The translations under genes and the position numbers were made by a program. This document shows positions 37,002 through 45,647 of a DNA stretch of 45,928 nt, piece by piece. Position 1 is the first letter of the stretch; each line of letters opens with the position of its first letter. Origin of the DNA: an uncultured bacterium. GTDB taxonomy: Bacteria; Nitrospirota; Thermodesulfovibrionia; Thermodesulfovibrionales; Thermodesulfovibrionaceae. The notes beneath the pieces were generated by a model. The model was not told where the DNA came from. It did not search any database and saw only the letters and a program-made list of their open reading frames with translations. Location: the NCBI GenBank assembly GCA_937998865.1, contig CALLBR010000007.1, forward strand, positions 1 through 45,928, read 5' to 3'.

Positions 37002-39251
37002 ATGAGAAAGATGAGGTCATTAGTTACATTGTTAGCTTTATTGTTTCTTTCCCTTAATGTTTATGCTGAGGAGCTACCAACTGTCACAGCCATAGAAATT
37101 AAAGGACTTAAAAGGATTGAGGAGGCTGCTGTAAAAAATAAGATATCTCTCAGACTTGGGGAAATACTATCTCAAGAAAAAATTTCTGAGGATATTAAGT
37201 CTATTTACAAGATAGGATATTTTGAGGATGTAAAAGTTGATATAGAACCTTTTGAGGGCGGTGTAAAAGTTATCTATACTGTGAAAGAGAAACCTACTAT
37301 AGTAAAAATAATCTTTGAAGGTAACAAAAAGTTCGATGATGAAAGGTTGAAAGAAATTGTCAATATTACAGAGGGTTCTATAGCTGATATCAATCTAATC
37401 AATGATAATTCTATTAGGTTAAAAGCATTTTATGAATCGGAGGGATATTATTTTGCAAAAATTGTTCCTTTAATAAGAAAAAAAACTGAACAAGAAGTAG
37501 AATTAACCTTTGTTATTGAAGAAAATAATAGGGTAAAAATAAAAGAGATAAAATTTGAGGGAAACAAATCAATTTCAAGTAGAAAAATCAAGAAAGTTAT
37601 GGCAACCTCTGAGAGGAAATTTTATTCTTTCATTACAGGTAGTGGTTTCTATAAAAAATTTGAAATTCAACAAGACCTAGAGAAAATTAAGGATTTATAT
37701 TATGATAATGGTTATTTAAAGGTATCTGTAGGAGAACCAAAAATTGAATTTTCCTCTGACAAAAAGTGGATGACCATTACTATCCCCATATCTGAAGGAC
37801 CTCAATTTAAAATAACCTCTGTTAAAATTTCAGGGCTCATAGAAAAAAAAGAGGAAGAAGAAATTAAGAAATTAATAAAACTTAAAGCTGGAGAAATTTT
37901 TAGCAAAAGGAAAATGAGAAAAGACATTGAGGCAATCACATCTTACTACTCTGATAGAGGTTATGCTCTTGCTTCTGTGGCTCCTGATGTTTTACCTGAT
38001 GAAGAAAAGTTAACAGTAGATGTGGATTACAACATTAAGAAGGGAGATAAATTCCACATAGGAAGAGTTAATATATCAGGTAATGTAAAAACAGTAGACA
38101 AAGTAATTAGAAGAGAGATAAGAGTTGATGAGGGAGATGAATATTCTGCCTCAAAAATTCAGAAAAGTAAAAAGAGATTAGAGGATTTACAATATTTTGA
38201 AACAGTAGATATTAATCAAAAGCCTGAGCCTGATAAAAAAACCGTTGATTTAGATGTTAATGTGAAGGAAAAACCTACTGGTTTTTTAACAATTGGTGGA
38301 GGATACAGTTCCATAGATAATCTTATTGGAATGGTGGATGTAACTCAAACAAATCTTTTTGGAAGAGGTTATTCTCTTACCCTTAGAGGAGAGCTTGGTG
38401 GTAAAAGTTCTTATTATACAATAGCTTTTAGAGATCCATGGTTTCTTGATAAGCCTCTTCTTTTTGGCTTTAACCTATACAGACAAAAAAGAGAATACAA
38501 AAATTACACAAAAGACGGAACAGGTCTTTCTATTACCTTTGGTAAAAGATATGGAGAAGATTGGTCAGCTTCTGTAACATACGATATTGAAAGGTCAAAA
38601 GTTACTGATGTAGCAGATGATGCAGATAGCATTATCAAGGACATGGAAGGTAATCTTCTTACCAGTTCCTTAACTTTCCAAATAGTTAATGATACCCGTG
38701 ACAGTTATATTGATCCTTCAACAGGAAGGATATATTCCCTTAAATTAACCACAGCTGGACTTGGAGGAGATACTGGGTTCTGGAAAACCATGCTGGATGT
38801 GGGATGGTATTTACCCATATTCGAGGAGTCGACTCTTCATTTAAGAGGAAGGATTGGACTTTCCGATACTTTATTTGGCAAAAAATATCCTCTTTATGAA
38901 AGATTTTATGTGGGAGGTATGGATACAATAAGAGGATTGGGATACGGAGAAGCTGGACCAAAAGACAGTAGAAATGATCCTATAGGAGCAAAAAGAGCCA
39001 TTATTGCTAATATAGAGTATTTATTCCCAATTGTATCAGAGATGAAATTAAAAGGCTTAATATTTTTGGATATAGGAAAAGGATACAATGAGGGGGAAAA
39101 ATTCGGTTCAGATATTAAATATTCTACAGGGTTCGGTTTACGTTGGTTTTCTCCCATGGGACCAATCAAAATAGACTATGGTATAAATCTAAACAGGAAA
39201 GAGGGCGAATCTAAGTCAAAAATAGAATTTGGCTTTGGTTCCTTCTTCTAA
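37002..39251 (+). CDS. bamA: Outer membrane protein assembly factor BamA
   Basis: A 749-residue Omp85 protein that inserts beta-barrels in the outer membrane. A signal peptide (about residues 1-22, ending NVYA) is followed by five POTRA domains (about 25-410) and a 16-strand barrel (about 440-749). The barrel has RFYVGGMDTIRGLGYGEAGP, the conserved lid motif VRGF/Y as IRGLGY, and ends in Phe-Gly-Ser-Phe-Phe as an assembly signal. The ATG at 37002 has GAGGTG just upstream; an in-frame TTG at 36990 overlaps that site and is less likely. Start of an envelope operon. Confidence 0.96.
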   Translation: MRKMRSLVTLLALLFLSLNVYAEELPTVTAIEIKGLKRIEEAAVKNKISLRLGEILSQEKISEDIKSIYKIGYFEDVKVDIEPFEGGVKVIYTVKEKPTIVKIIFEGNKKFDDERLKEIVNITEGSIADINLINDNSIRLKAFYESEGYYFAKIVPLIRKKTEQEVELTFVIEENNRVKIKEIKFEGNKSISSRKIKKVMATSERKFYSFITGSGFYKKFEIQQDLEKIKDLYYDNGYLKVSVGEPKIEFSSDKKWMTITIPISEGPQFKITSVKISGLIEKKEEEEIKKLIKLKAGEIFSKRKMRKDIEAITSYYSDRGYALASVAPDVLPDEEKLTVDVDYNIKKGDKFHIGRVNISGNVKTVDKVIRREIRVDEGDEYSASKIQKSKKRLEDLQYFETVDINQKPEPDKKTVDLDVNVKEKPTGFLTIGGGYSSIDNLIGMVDVTQTNLFGRGYSLTLRGELGGKSSYYTIAFRDPWFLDKPLLFGFNLYRQKREYKNYTKDGTGLSITFGKRYGEDWSASVTYDIERSKVTDVADDADSIIKDMEGNLLTSSLTFQIVNDTRDSYIDPSTGRIYSLKLTTAGLGGDTGFWKTMLDVGWYLPIFEESTLHLRGRIGLSDTLFGKKYPLYERFYVGGMDTIRGLGYGEAGPKDSRNDPIGAKRAIIANIEYLFPIVSEMKLKGLIFLDIGKGYNEGEKFGSDIKYSTGFGLRWFSPMGPIKIDYGINLNRKEGESKSKIEFGFGSFF

Positions 39252-39283
39252 AGTATAGAAATAAATAAAAAAAGGAGGATTTC

Positions 39284-39820
39284 ATGAAAAAGCTTTTTGT
39301 ATTGTTTTTAAGTTTATTCTTTCTTTTAACCTTCAGCATACCATCAAAGGCAGAAGTTAAGGTAGGAGTAGTGGATCTCTATAGGGTTTTAAATGAATCA
39401 GAGGAGGGAAAGAAAGCAGTTAATGAACTGCAAAGCATGTTTGATTCAAGACAAAAAACCCTAGAGGAAAAGCAGAAGAAAATTCAAAATTTGAGAGATG
39501 AATATGAAAAGAAAAAAGCAGTTTTAAGTGAAGAAGCAAGAAAAAGCAAAGAGGATGAAATTGAGCGTCTTGGAAGGGAACTTCAAAGAACAGCAGCAGA
39601 TTATCAGGTAGAACTTCAAAAGAAACAAAATGAAATTACTCAAAGTATGCTAAAGGAGATAAGGCAAATTATTAATGATTTTGCTAAAAAGGAAGGTTAC
39701 AGTTTAATCCTTGAAAAAGTAGAACAGATTGTAATCTATTCAACGCCTGAGGTTGATATTACTGATAAGATTATAGCTTTATTTAATCAAAAAACAGCCG
39801 GTCAGAAAGGTAAAAAATGA
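39284..39820 (+). CDS. skp: Periplasmic chaperone Skp/OmpH
   Basis: A 178-residue periplasmic chaperone that carries unfolded outer-membrane proteins to BamA. A signal peptide ending near SIPSKA (residue 23) is followed by VKVGVVDLYRVLNES and a long charged coiled coil (about 45-130), the tentacles of the trimer. AAGGAGG stands before the ATG. It lies between bamA and lpxD, the order found in E. coli. Confidence 0.92.
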   Translation: MKKLFVLFLSLFFLLTFSIPSKAEVKVGVVDLYRVLNESEEGKKAVNELQSMFDSRQKTLEEKQKKIQNLRDEYEKKKAVLSEEARKSKEDEIERLGRELQRTAADYQVELQKKQNEITQSMLKEIRQIINDFAKKEGYSLILEKVEQIVIYSTPEVDITDKIIALFNQKTAGQKGKK

Positions 39821-40836
39821 AGCTTTCTGAAATATCTAAGCTCTTTAATGGAATAGTTGAGGGAGACAGTGATATTGAAATAACAGGAGTAAAGGGCTTA
39901 GAAGATGCTCAAGAAAGTGATATAACCTATCTTGCTTCAAGTAAATATAAGGATAAACTCAAAAATTGCAAAGCTGGAGCAATTATTGTAAAGGAAAAGG
40001 TTAGTGATTTCTCTGGCAGTCAACTTATAGTAGAGAATCCTCCTCTGGTCTTTGCAAGACTTCTTCAACTTTTCTATGTTAAACCCCATCCCTATAGAGG
40101 AATAAGTAAGGAGGCTATGGTCTCGCCGAGCAGTTGCATAGGAAAAAATGTAACTATATATCCCTTTTGCTATGTGGATGAAGAGGTGAAGATAGGAGAT
40201 AACACAGTAATTTATCCCTTTACATACATAGGGAGGGAGACTACAATAGGTGCTGATTGTATTATATATCCTCATGTAACTATAAGAGAGAAAACACAAA
40301 TAGGAAATAGAGTGATTATTCATTCAGGAAGTGTTATAGGAGCTGACGGTTTTGGCTACATTTTTCATAATGGCAGGCATGAGAAGATTCCCCAAGTAGG
40401 TAACGTAATAATTGAAGATGATGTGGAGATAGGAGCATGCACAACTATCGACAGAGCTACCACTGGTAAGACAGTTATTGGAAAGGGCACAAAAATAGAT
40501 AATCTTGTTCAAATAGCTCATAATGTGAGAATTGGCAATGATTGTATAATTGTGGCTCAAGTCGGCATAGCTGGAAGCTCCTCCTTAGGACCGGGATGTA
40601 TTCTTGCTGGTCAAGTGGGCATAGCAGATCATGTAGAAATTGAAGGAGGTACCATAATAACTGCTCAATCAGGAGTTATGCCAGGTAAGTTACAAAGAGG
40701 TATTTTTTCAGGTACACCTATAATGCCTCATAGAGAGTGGTTAAAAGCAAATGCTATTTTTCAAAAACTTCCAGAAATCTATAAAAAATTGAGAGAATTG
40801 GAAGAGAAAATTAATAAAAGGGAGGGAAAAGAATGA
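39817..40836 (+). CDS. lpxD: UDP-3-O-acylglucosamine N-acyltransferase
   Basis: A 339-residue enzyme adding the N-linked acyl chain in lipid A synthesis. An N-terminal uridine-binding domain (1-100) precedes a left-handed beta-helix of hexapeptide repeats (about 100-290), and a C-terminal helix follows. The catalytic His is in QIAHNVRIG, and GADGFGYIFHNGRHEKIPQ is the family signature. It overlaps skp by ATGA and fabZ by 4 nt. Confidence 0.96.
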   Translation: MKLSEISKLFNGIVEGDSDIEITGVKGLEDAQESDITYLASSKYKDKLKNCKAGAIIVKEKVSDFSGSQLIVENPPLVFARLLQLFYVKPHPYRGISKEAMVSPSSCIGKNVTIYPFCYVDEEVKIGDNTVIYPFTYIGRETTIGADCIIYPHVTIREKTQIGNRVIIHSGSVIGADGFGYIFHNGRHEKIPQVGNVIIEDDVEIGACTTIDRATTGKTVIGKGTKIDNLVQIAHNVRIGNDCIIVAQVGIAGSSSLGPGCILAGQVGIADHVEIEGGTIITAQSGVMPGKLQRGIFSGTPIMPHREWLKANAIFQKLPEIYKKLRELEEKINKREGKE

Positions 40837-41255
40837 TTGACATTAGACAGATAATGAACATTCTTCCTCACAGATATCCTTTTTTGTTAGTAGACCGAAT
40901 TATTGAGATAATTCCCAATGAAAGTGCTAAAGGGATAAAAAATGTTACTATAAATGAACCCTTTTTTCAAGGTCATTTCCCTGGAAATCCCATTATGCCA
41001 GGAGTGTTGATTGTAGAGGCCATGGCTCAAGTGGCAGGAGTCCTTGCTTTTAAATCTGGCATGGAGGGCTCAGGAGTATTATTTATGAGTATTGAAAAGG
41101 TTAAATTTAGAAAACCTATAGTTCCCGGCGATCAAATTTTATTTGAAGTTAGTGTAATGCAAAGAAGAAGTAATGTATGGAAATTTTCTGGAGTTGCAAA
41201 GGTAGAGGATAAGGTAGCTACAGAAGCAGAATTTACAGCAATGGTAACAAAGTGA
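40833..41255 (+). CDS. fabZ: 3-hydroxyacyl-ACP dehydratase FabZ
   Basis: A 140-residue hot-dog-fold dehydratase. LPHRYPFLLVDRI supplies the catalytic His and GVLIVEAMAQVAG the catalytic Glu; GHFPGNPIMPG lies between. It draws 3-hydroxyacyl-ACP into fatty acids, balancing the use of the same substrate by LpxA and LpxD encoded on both sides. Length is typical. Confidence 0.96.
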   Translation: MIDIRQIMNILPHRYPFLLVDRIIEIIPNESAKGIKNVTINEPFFQGHFPGNPIMPGVLIVEAMAQVAGVLAFKSGMEGSGVLFMSIEKVKFRKPIVPGDQILFEVSVMQRRSNVWKFSGVAKVEDKVATEAEFTAMVTK

Positions 41256-41266
41256 GGATATAATTT

Positions 41267-42043
41267 ATGACCGACATTCATAAAACATCAATTGTTAGTT
41301 CCAAGGCTGAAATTGACGAAAAAGTAATTATAGGTCCTTATTGCATAATTGGTGAAAATGTAAAAATAGGAAAAGGAACAAAGCTTATAAGCAATGTTCA
41401 AATAGAGGGGAAAACAGAGATAGGAGAAAATTGCACAATTTATCCTTTTGCTACAATCGGTTTCCCACCGCAAGATCTAAAGTATAAAGGTGAAGAGACG
41501 GGAGTAAAGATTGGTAACAACAACATCATAAGAGAATATGTAACAATTCACAGAGCCTCGGTATCAGGTGATGGATGGACAAATATTGGTGATAATAATT
41601 TTATAATGGCATATGTACACATTGCCCATGATTGTAAGATTGGTAATTCCGTTATAATGGCAAATCTTGCTACCTTAGCTGGTCATGTAATAGTGGAAGA
41701 TTATGTTTTTATTGGAGGACTTGTGGCTATTCATCAGTTTACCCGTATAGGTGCTTATGCAATGGTTGGTGGATTTAGCGGAGTTGGGCAAGATATACCT
41801 CCCTATACCATGGCTTCTGGACCAAGGGCTAAACTTTATGGGCTTAACTCTGTAGGCTTAAAAAGAAGAGGGTTCAGTGAAGAAACTATAAATATTTTAA
41901 AAAAAGCTTATAAAATCCTATTTAGAGATAAGCTTTCCTTGAAAGAGGCAATAGAAAAAGTTAAAAAAGAACTACCTCAGATACCTGAGATAATCCATCT
42001 AATAGATTTTATTGAAGCCAACAAAAGAGGCATATGTCGATAG
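41267..42043 (+). CDS. lpxA: UDP-N-acetylglucosamine O-acyltransferase
   Basis: A 258-residue hexapeptide-repeat enzyme catalysing the first step of lipid A synthesis. The catalytic His is in YVHIAHDCKIG; GFPPQDLKYKGE and IREYVTIHRAS are conserved family motifs, and the C-terminal helical part (GLKRRGFSEETI) is intact. Overlaps lpxI by 10 nt. Confidence 0.96.
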   Translation: MTDIHKTSIVSSKAEIDEKVIIGPYCIIGENVKIGKGTKLISNVQIEGKTEIGENCTIYPFATIGFPPQDLKYKGEETGVKIGNNNIIREYVTIHRASVSGDGWTNIGDNNFIMAYVHIAHDCKIGNSVIMANLATLAGHVIVEDYVFIGGLVAIHQFTRIGAYAMVGGFSGVGQDIPPYTMASGPRAKLYGLNSVGLKRRGFSEETINILKKAYKILFRDKLSLKEAIEKVKKELPQIPEIIHLIDFIEANKRGICR

Positions 42044-42843
42044 GATTAATTGCTGGTGCTGGTGAATTACCCTTGATCTTGGCAAGAATTTTGAAGGAAA
42101 AGGGATATAGTCTGGTAATAGTGGGTTTAAATAATTTTGCCTCCAATAAGCTACAGGAATATGCTGATTCCATTGAATTTATTCCCATAGGGAAAGTTGG
42201 TGAAATAATAAATTATCTAAAAAAAAACGGAGTAAAAGAGCTTCTGTTAACTGGTAAAATCCCAAAGAAATTAATATATGACTTAGACAGCATTAAGCCT
42301 GATCTTAGAGCAATAAAAATGCTCTTTACAGCAAAATTAAGAGGGGATCATGAAATTCTAAAAATTATTGAAAGGGAGATTAATAAAGAAGGCATAAATC
42401 TAATTGATATAAGTAAAATATGTCCTGAACTTTTGACTCCCCCTGGAGTTTTAACAAAAGAAAAACCTACAAAAGATCAATGGGAAGACATTCATTACGG
42501 TTTTAAAATTGCAAAAACCATAGGTGAGCTTGACATTGGACAAACTGTAGTTATCAAAGATAAAGCTGTAGTGGCAGTAGAGGCTATTGAAGGGACTGAT
42601 GAAACAATTTTAAGAGCAGGTAAATATGTTATTGACACTGTTGTAGTTAAGGTAAGTAAACCTCAACAAAATTTAAAACTTGACCCACCAGCAATTGGAG
42701 TAGCTACAATAGAAAATATGAAAGATGGAAAGGCAAGAGTTTTAGCAATTGAGGCTAACAAATCAATCATTATAAATAAAAGAGAAGTTATAGAAAAAGC
42801 TAATGATTTCAATATAATAATTGTTGGTGTAAAGGGAAATTGA
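42034..42843 (+). CDS. lpxI: UDP-2,3-diacylglucosamine pyrophosphatase LpxI
   Basis: A 269-residue enzyme of the LpxI (DUF1009) family, which hydrolyses UDP-2,3-diacylglucosamine to lipid X. Recognisable parts are GLIAGAGELPLILA at the start, LLTGKIPKK, and AVVAVEAIEGTDETILRAG. It replaces LpxH of enterobacteria, with no sequence relation to it. The next lipid A enzyme, LpxB, would be expected downstream in many operons but is not found in the window. Confidence 0.93.
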   Translation: MSIGLIAGAGELPLILARILKEKGYSLVIVGLNNFASNKLQEYADSIEFIPIGKVGEIINYLKKNGVKELLLTGKIPKKLIYDLDSIKPDLRAIKMLFTAKLRGDHEILKIIEREINKEGINLIDISKICPELLTPPGVLTKEKPTKDQWEDIHYGFKIAKTIGELDIGQTVVIKDKAVVAVEAIEGTDETILRAGKYVIDTVVVKVSKPQQNLKLDPPAIGVATIENMKDGKARVLAIEANKSIIINKREVIEKANDFNIIIVGVKGN

Positions 42844-43850
42844 ATCTATTTAGTTCCATAAATGAAGGATTAAAAGCTATAAATAAAAACTATCAACTTC
42901 TCTTAATTCATTTTGCCTTTCTATTTGTTCTATTTTTCGGTTTGTTTTTTGTTTTAAGTATCCCTTTAGGAATAATGTTTATAGGTTTTGGCATTGATTT
43001 TACTGATATTCTTAAAGGCAATTTTATTGAGATAATTATTTCTTCTCTTAATCTTTTTAAAAAATTTTTACTTTTTGCTTTATTTTTTCTATTGAGTCTA
43101 GTCTTATACGTAATTTTCATAGTCTCCCTATGGGTATATATGTTCGGAGGTACCTTAGGTATTTTATATTCCTTTCTGGAAAAGAACCTAATATTCAATT
43201 TTAGAGATTTCCATAATTACGGTAAAAAATATTTTTGGAAAGTAGCCTTCTATTCAGTCTTTTCAGCTCTTTTATTTTTTGTTTTTCTATTGACAATAGG
43301 GTTGCTTAATGACTTAAGCCAATACCTTTTAGGAATTTTTAAAAATTATAGCCATAGTCTTACTGTTTTTTTCAGTGTTTTTTTCTATTTAAGTCTATTA
43401 TTGGTTGGATTTTGTGCATTCATTCTTTGGATTTCTATAACACTTATTGGCTATTACACTATTGTTCACAAAAATCTATCCTCACTCACTGCCTTCAGAG
43501 AGGCTAAAAAATTGATAATAAATAAACCACAATTTTTACTTAGAAGCTTAGTTTTATTTATTTTCTACTTACTTACGGGAGGATTTATAATATCAATGAG
43601 TTCTATTTTTGCAGTAATTCCTAATTTAGGTCCTATTCTGGCTGCCATATATCAATTTTTGACGCAGTTTATTCAGGTCTACATAACCTTAGTAATATTT
43701 GCTACTTTTTTTGCTTTCTATCTTAGGCTAGAGAAGTCTTCTCAAGAGCCTTTTCAAGCTGATAATATTTCTCCTGAAGAAGTTTTACCGCCAGTTCAAA
43801 CTCATCCTTCTGAAGGGAATCCTCCAAAATCTGAAACCCAGAATCCCTAA
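42840..43850 (+). CDS. Polytopic membrane protein of unknown function
   Basis: A 336-residue protein with about six hydrophobic helices (near 20-55, 75-105, 125-155, 170-200, 230-265 and 270-295), then a proline-rich hydrophilic tail of about 40 residues ending PKSETQNP. I do not recognise a family with confidence; the layout resembles DUF4013-like or GlpQ-associated membrane domains. The start is TTG overlapping the lpxI stop (TTGA), so it is probably translated with the lipid A genes and may act in envelope biogenesis. The last 128 bp overlap the convergent LipM-like gene. Confidence 0.65.
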   Translation: MNLFSSINEGLKAINKNYQLLLIHFAFLFVLFFGLFFVLSIPLGIMFIGFGIDFTDILKGNFIEIIISSLNLFKKFLLFALFFLLSLVLYVIFIVSLWVYMFGGTLGILYSFLEKNLIFNFRDFHNYGKKYFWKVAFYSVFSALLFFVFLLTIGLLNDLSQYLLGIFKNYSHSLTVFFSVFFYLSLLLVGFCAFILWISITLIGYYTIVHKNLSSLTAFREAKKLIINKPQFLLRSLVLFIFYLLTGGFIISMSSIFAVIPNLGPILAAIYQFLTQFIQVYITLVIFATFFAFYLRLEKSSQEPFQADNISPEEVLPPVQTHPSEGNPPKSETQNP

Positions 43851-44502
43851 GAGCTCTCTTTAGATTTTCAATGAACTCTTCTTTATTAAAACTTTTAAAA
43901 AGTTCCAATAAACCCACAATTTTTGAGATTTCTTCATTATTTTCCCTAAAAATTTCTCTCATAAAAATTTTGTTAACTGACAAGGGAATAGTTCCTTGTT
44001 GGAGAAATCCATCTATCCATCTTTTTTGAGCTGAACCCACAATTTTAATTCCCCTGTAGCAAATTTCACCGAAAGATGATCTTGCAAAACATAGAGAGCT
44101 TCTATTAAATCCTCTCTTTTCCCTCTTTGTTTCAACCCTTACTCCAGAAAAATGAAAAGCTCTTGCCAATAGATCACTAATTATTTCATAGGATTTAAAG
44201 AGATTGCCTCTAAAAATTCCCTCTTTTTTCGCAGAGAAGCTATAGGTTAAATCATCATAGTGAAGAATACCTTTTCCTCCTGTAGGTCTTCTTATTACAG
44301 GTAAGTGGTGATTGATACAAAATTCTAAATTTATATCTTCTACCTTTTGAAATTCTCCGATAGTTACTGAGGGTTTATCCCATCCATAAACTCTAAAAGT
44401 GGGTAAGGATTTACCATTTCTTACGAAAATACTTATGGACTCATCAATTGCCATATTTAATGGAGCAGAATAGGATTGAAAATTTATAAATCTTAATAAC
44501 AT
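43723..44502 (-). CDS. Lipoate/octanoate transferase family protein (LipM-like)
   Basis: A 259-residue biotin/lipoate protein ligase fold enzyme. RRPTGGKGILHYDDLTYS (71-88) is the acyl-adenylate/acyl binding motif. Cys138 in SSLCFARSSFGEI aligns with the catalytic Cys of octanoyltransferase LipM, and GIKIVGSAQKR supplies the conserved Lys. The Cys favours octanoyl transfer from ACP over lipoate-protein ligase activity, but both are possible. It follows a CooT-like gene. No clear ribosome site is seen. Its 3' end overlaps the convergent membrane protein gene by 128 bp. Confidence 0.8.
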   Translation of the reverse strand: MLLRFINFQSYSAPLNMAIDESISIFVRNGKSLPTFRVYGWDKPSVTIGEFQKVEDINLEFCINHHLPVIRRPTGGKGILHYDDLTYSFSAKKEGIFRGNLFKSYEIISDLLARAFHFSGVRVETKREKRGFNRSSLCFARSSFGEICYRGIKIVGSAQKRWIDGFLQQGTIPLSVNKIFMREIFRENNEEISKIVGLLELFKSFNKEEFIENLKRALRDSGFQILEDSLQKDEFELAVKLLQEKYYQLEKALEKTSLA

Positions 44503-44518
44503 TTTGAAATGAGAATCT

Positions 44519-44710
44519 CTACTTATCCTCTTCCAGAATTATTTTGTGATTAAGCAAAGACATTTCTTTAATTTTACCTTTGAAGACTTTTTGTTCCCCA
44601 AAAATACTTTTTAGGTATATGGTATCACCCTCTGGTTTGAGAATATCTACAGCTTCTAAATATATTTCCTCTTTACCATCTTTGAAGATGTAAGCATTAG
44701 CTTCACACAT
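44519..44710 (-). CDS. CooT-like small protein
   Basis: A 63-residue protein beginning MCEANAYIF. The CooT family has the same MCxA start, and in Rhodospirillum rubrum CooT the Cys next to Met binds nickel; it helps mature nickel carbon monoxide dehydrogenase. The rest is a small beta-rich domain (GEQKVFKGKIKEMSLLNHKIIL). It overlaps the DUF3842 gene by 8 nt. With a nickel hydrogenase in the same window, nickel handling is plausible, but many organisms carry CooT-like proteins of unknown role. Confidence 0.75.
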   Translation of the reverse strand: MCEANAYIFKDGKEEIYLEAVDILKPEGDTIYLKSIFGEQKVFKGKIKEMSLLNHKIILEEDK

Positions 44711-45119
44711 TTAATTCCTCCCTTAGGTGAAGAATTAATTTTTCCACTAAATGTGGAAGAGGCTCTTTAATAACTCCTATGATTTCAATACCTTCTTGAT
44801 TAATAGGCAGTAAAAATTTTTTTGCTTCCGAACTTCCCACAGCATCTGCCATTTTTGGTGTTAGTTCTCCCATCATTGCATTTGAAACAATTATACTAAG
44901 GGGACCGATTATTACATCAACCTTTCTTGTATTGTAGACTATAGCATTTTCTCCCGAGGCTCCTTTGTTAGCCTTTGCTTTCATCATGTTAGCTGTGGCA
45001 GCTGCATTTGTGCCCAAAGCAATTATTTCTATTTTATCACCAAAATTTTCTCTTAAGGCTTTTATTATGTATTGACCTATCCCTCCACCTTGTCCATCAA
45101 TTACCGCAATTTTGAGCAT
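44703..45119 (-). CDS. DUF3842 family protein
   Basis: A 138-residue protein of the DUF3842 type: IAVIDGQGGGIGQYIIKALR at the N-terminus is a glycine-rich, Rossmann-like loop, then LGTNAAATANMMKAKANKGA and GPLSIIVSNAMMGELTP. No function is known to me. It is first in an operon with the CooT-like and LipM-like genes. The gene has no room for a ribosome site if its promoter is placed correctly (see next entry). Confidence 0.8.
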   Translation of the reverse strand: MLKIAVIDGQGGGIGQYIIKALRENFGDKIEIIALGTNAAATANMMKAKANKGASGENAIVYNTRKVDVIIGPLSIIVSNAMMGELTPKMADAVGSSEAKKFLLPINQEGIEIIGVIKEPLPHLVEKLILHLREELNV

Positions 45120-45156
45120 TATTTAAATAGTAATTTTTAAGAATAAAAAATGTCAA
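45119..45156 (-). promoter_or_regulatory. Promoter of the DUF3842 operon
   Basis: Minus strand TTGACA (45156-45151), a perfect -35 box, is followed after 18 nt by TACTAT (45132-45127), a fair -10. Transcription would begin around 45119-45120, which is the first base of the ATG. The mRNA is predicted to be leaderless. Confidence 0.6.
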
Positions 45157-45223
45157 ATTTAGATAAAGGGCAATACACTTAAAGCAAAACCCCTAAGATA
45201 AATTTTAATATTCTTAACCAGGA

Positions 45224-45597
45224 ATGGCTATCATGAAGACAGAGGACCGTTTGAAAAACATACACGGCTTTTCTTATGAATTCAGAATCATGAAGGGTCT
45301 CAACCTCTCTGAAGAAAGCAAGATTTTTAAAATTTAAGAGGGCATTGAAATTATCCAAACAATTCCTTATGTTGGTAAGAGATATGGAGATGCGATATAT
45401 AAGGAAGAGATGCCCTCTTACGTGATTTTTGACCTGAAACTAAACTAGGTAAAATAAAAAGTGGGTATGCTAAAGGCATTGAAGGTTTCCTTAGAATTTG
45501 ATAATATTTTTTATATGAATGCCATGGATGATGCTATATGAGGGACTACCTTTGGATTAGGAGGACCTTTTAAAATGAGAGGTTCCGTATCCTTTGC
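45224..45597 (+). pseudogene. Decayed gene, resembling the C-terminal barrel of a TonB-dependent receptor
   Basis: Fragments of one coding sequence are spread over two frames with several stops. The first piece (45224-45334) ends in TAA, and the same frame continues as EGIEIIQTIPYVGKRYGD and PSYVIFDLKLN before TAG near 45446. Another frame then gives LKVSLEFDNIFYMNAMDDAI, a TGA, and GTTFGLGGPFKMRGSVSF. DNIF-NAMDD followed by a G-T-F strand and a terminal SVSF resembles the last strands of TonB-dependent receptors, which end in Phe. The identification is tentative; that the region is a broken gene is better supported. The rest of 45120-45647 shows nothing recognisable. Confidence 0.45.
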
Positions 45598-45647
45598 TGA
45601 GGATTCTTTCCTTTTTCAAAACCGACAAAAAATTAGGGATAAGCTTT

